From the NCBI GenBank assembly GCA_022447365.1, contig JAKVBL010000003.1:186001-250000 (forward strand): a stretch of 64,000 nucleotides of DNA, in the 5' to 3' direction. This document shows positions 63,056 through 64,000 of the stretch, piece after piece. The notes under the pieces are model-generated. The model made no database searches. It saw only the letters and a program-made list of their open reading frames with translations, and was not told the origin of the DNA. Position 1 is the first letter of the stretch; every line of letters begins with the position of its first letter. Source of the DNA: Oleiphilaceae bacterium. Its GTDB lineage: Bacteria > Pseudomonadota > Gammaproteobacteria > Pseudomonadales > Oleiphilaceae. A program made the translations under genes and the position numbers.

Positions 63056-64000
63056 CTATTCCATGGCAGCGACTCTTGGGTCAGGCGTATCGTCTTCTAC
63101 TAGGTCTCTGGCAAACGTGATGGTATTCAGGTCTGGTGTAGAGAGATCTAAGCCTTCAAATATAGACGCCTCGTAAATAGCAGTGTTGACTTTATAGGTC
63201 GTGCCCATCAAATGCTTGCGGGCAGTCGCCGTCACTTTGGTATTTGGAATACGCTGGAAATAGAACCACAAAGTGAACTCAAGGGCGTAGTCGCCAGCTT
63301 GTGTCAAAGCCCATTCGAAAGGCTTGTTTTTGTTAATTTTAACTGAATCATCCTCGGCACATCCTTCGAACGCACGATCAAACATATTGCCGACCTTTTT
63401 CATAAAGCGGTTCATTTCTTCAACACGGTCTTCGCCCGATCGACTCTCAAAAGCGGGATAACCAATATTGTAATGAATAGATGCACGCATGCCGTCCGTA
63501 CTAGCGATTCGGCTGAGGTTGTCAATTTTGCCTTGTAAAAAGCGACTGTTCTTCACCAGTGCGCGGTGATTATTTCGAATGTCATAGAGGGTGACATAAA
63601 CAAATGACACCTTGCTGATGATGTACTCGTTTGGAAAACCATCGATAACAACCACATCGCCATCATCCAAGATTTGGCTGTTGAGAATAATGAGGCCAGA
63701 GATGATATCCGGAGCCCAAACGGGAGAGGTAAACGCCAAGAAACCAATAAATATTCCCATTATCCCAGTCGTTTCTAGAAGACTATCAGCCCCCCAGATT
63801 TTGATGATGATATAAAACGCGCCAAGTGCAGTGGTTGCAACAAGCAATAGGTTAACAATTCGCGTTGAGTAGGTTTCAACGAAGACCTCTTTGTTATCAA
63901 TGGTCTTGGGTGTTCCGAATCGCTTAAAAGAGTGATAGCTCGCTAGCGAGTATAGGTAGATGGTTACGTAGGCGGTGAGTATGGAAAGCCCTATTCGCGA
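63056..64000 (-). CDS. MscS-family mechanosensitive channel, 5' end beyond window
   Basis: The frame is open through the window edge (64000), so the N-terminus is missing; at least 314 codons are seen, beginning SRIGLSILTAYVTIYLYSLA. Transmembrane helices are followed by the pore/channel helix pattern ETTGIMGIFIGFLAFTSPVW and the beta domain DIISGLIILNSQILDDGDVV, VIDGFPNEYIISKVSFVYVT and LYDIRNNHRALVKNSRFLQG, as in MscS-like channels. The C-terminal part is longer than MscS and has an unassigned region (about 100 residues). It probably releases solutes on osmotic downshock. It converges on the chemoreceptor. Confidence 0.85.
   Translation of the reverse strand, partial: SRIGLSILTAYVTIYLYSLASYHSFKRFGTPKTIDNKEVFVETYSTRIVNLLLVATTALGAFYIIIKIWGADSLLETTGIMGIFIGFLAFTSPVWAPDIISGLIILNSQILDDGDVVVIDGFPNEYIISKVSFVYVTLYDIRNNHRALVKNSRFLQGKIDNLSRIASTDGMRASIHYNIGYPAFESRSGEDRVEEMNRFMKKVGNMFDRAFEGCAEDDSVKINKNKPFEWALTQAGDYALEFTLWFYFQRIPNTKVTATARKHLMGTTYKVNTAIYEASIFEGLDLSTPDLNTITFARDLVEDDTPDPRVAAME

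Noticed and set aside
1..64000. Recoded TAG (for example pyrrolysine) as explanation for amber-interrupted genes
   Set aside because: The replaced residues differ (Trp, Glu, Leu), one lesion is TGA and one a frameshift, and many intact genes here end normally in TAG.
1..64000. CRISPR array, tRNA or rRNA genes
   Set aside because: No regularly spaced repeats and no cloverleaf or rRNA-like segment were seen on either strand.

Overview
The window looks like chromosomal DNA of a marine-type gammaproteobacterium, probably Oceanospirillales-like. This is an inference from moderate GC, many chemoreceptors, glycine betaine uptake, the AST arginine pathway and YaiL/YjbR/YjdM-type housekeeping genes; the genus cannot be fixed from sequence alone. 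No rRNA, tRNA, CRISPR array, intact insertion sequence or prophage was seen.

Layout. 1-3 kb is AT-rich, accessory-looking DNA with a hypothetical gene, a decayed gene, a DUF5993/DsbB pair and an EamA transporter. 3-7.3 kb holds a DUF502-HhH fusion, a sodium:neurotransmitter-type transporter broken by one amber codon, yjdM, a broken cupin gene and a LysE exporter. A gene-free 750-bp spacer with a decayed repeat follows. 8-18.2 kb is one large minus-strand purine-catabolism operon, xdhA-xdhB-xdhC-alc-uraD-uraH-allA-guaD-puuD. It is divergent from a plus-strand nucleoside/purine uptake set at 18.7-28.1 kb: ABC ATPase, two permeases, BMP-type binding protein, Tsx-like channel, xanthine/urate-type NCS2 permease, a RutR-like TetR regulator and 8-oxoguanine deaminase. 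The divergent promoter region carries three sites resembling the E. coli RutR operator. Together these genes would import purines, convert guanine, xanthine and 8-oxoguanine to urate, and degrade urate through allantoin to glyoxylate and urea. Allantoinase is missing from the window.

28.1-36.1 kb has a chemoreceptor, an AraC regulator divergent from a PF10118-type protein, and a minus-strand 'metallo-mystery pair' operon: DUF2946-like protein, MbnP lipoprotein, MbnH di-heme protein and an outer-membrane beta-barrel candidate. 36-46.8 kb has a phosphoribosyltransferase, a two-domain fasciclin lipoprotein, a dienelactone-hydrolase-like protein, a proX-proW-proV glycine betaine importer, disrupted HDOD and SthA-like genes, a GDSL esterase and a CAP-domain lipoprotein. 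46.9-58.5 kb has YjbR, YaiL, the AST arginine succinyltransferase genes (astC, aruF, aruG, astD, astB) and a convergent basic amino acid ABC transporter operon ending in astE. 58.6-64 kb has a lactone-oxidase-like flavoprotein with a c-type cytochrome, a methyltransferase gene with an opal codon, a second chemoreceptor and a partial MscS channel.

A recurring oddity is the number of otherwise intact genes broken by one lesion: amber codons in the transporter, cupin and HDOD genes, an opal codon in the methyltransferase gene, and a two-base frameshift in the SthA-like gene. Recent pseudogenisation or residual sequence error are the main explanations.
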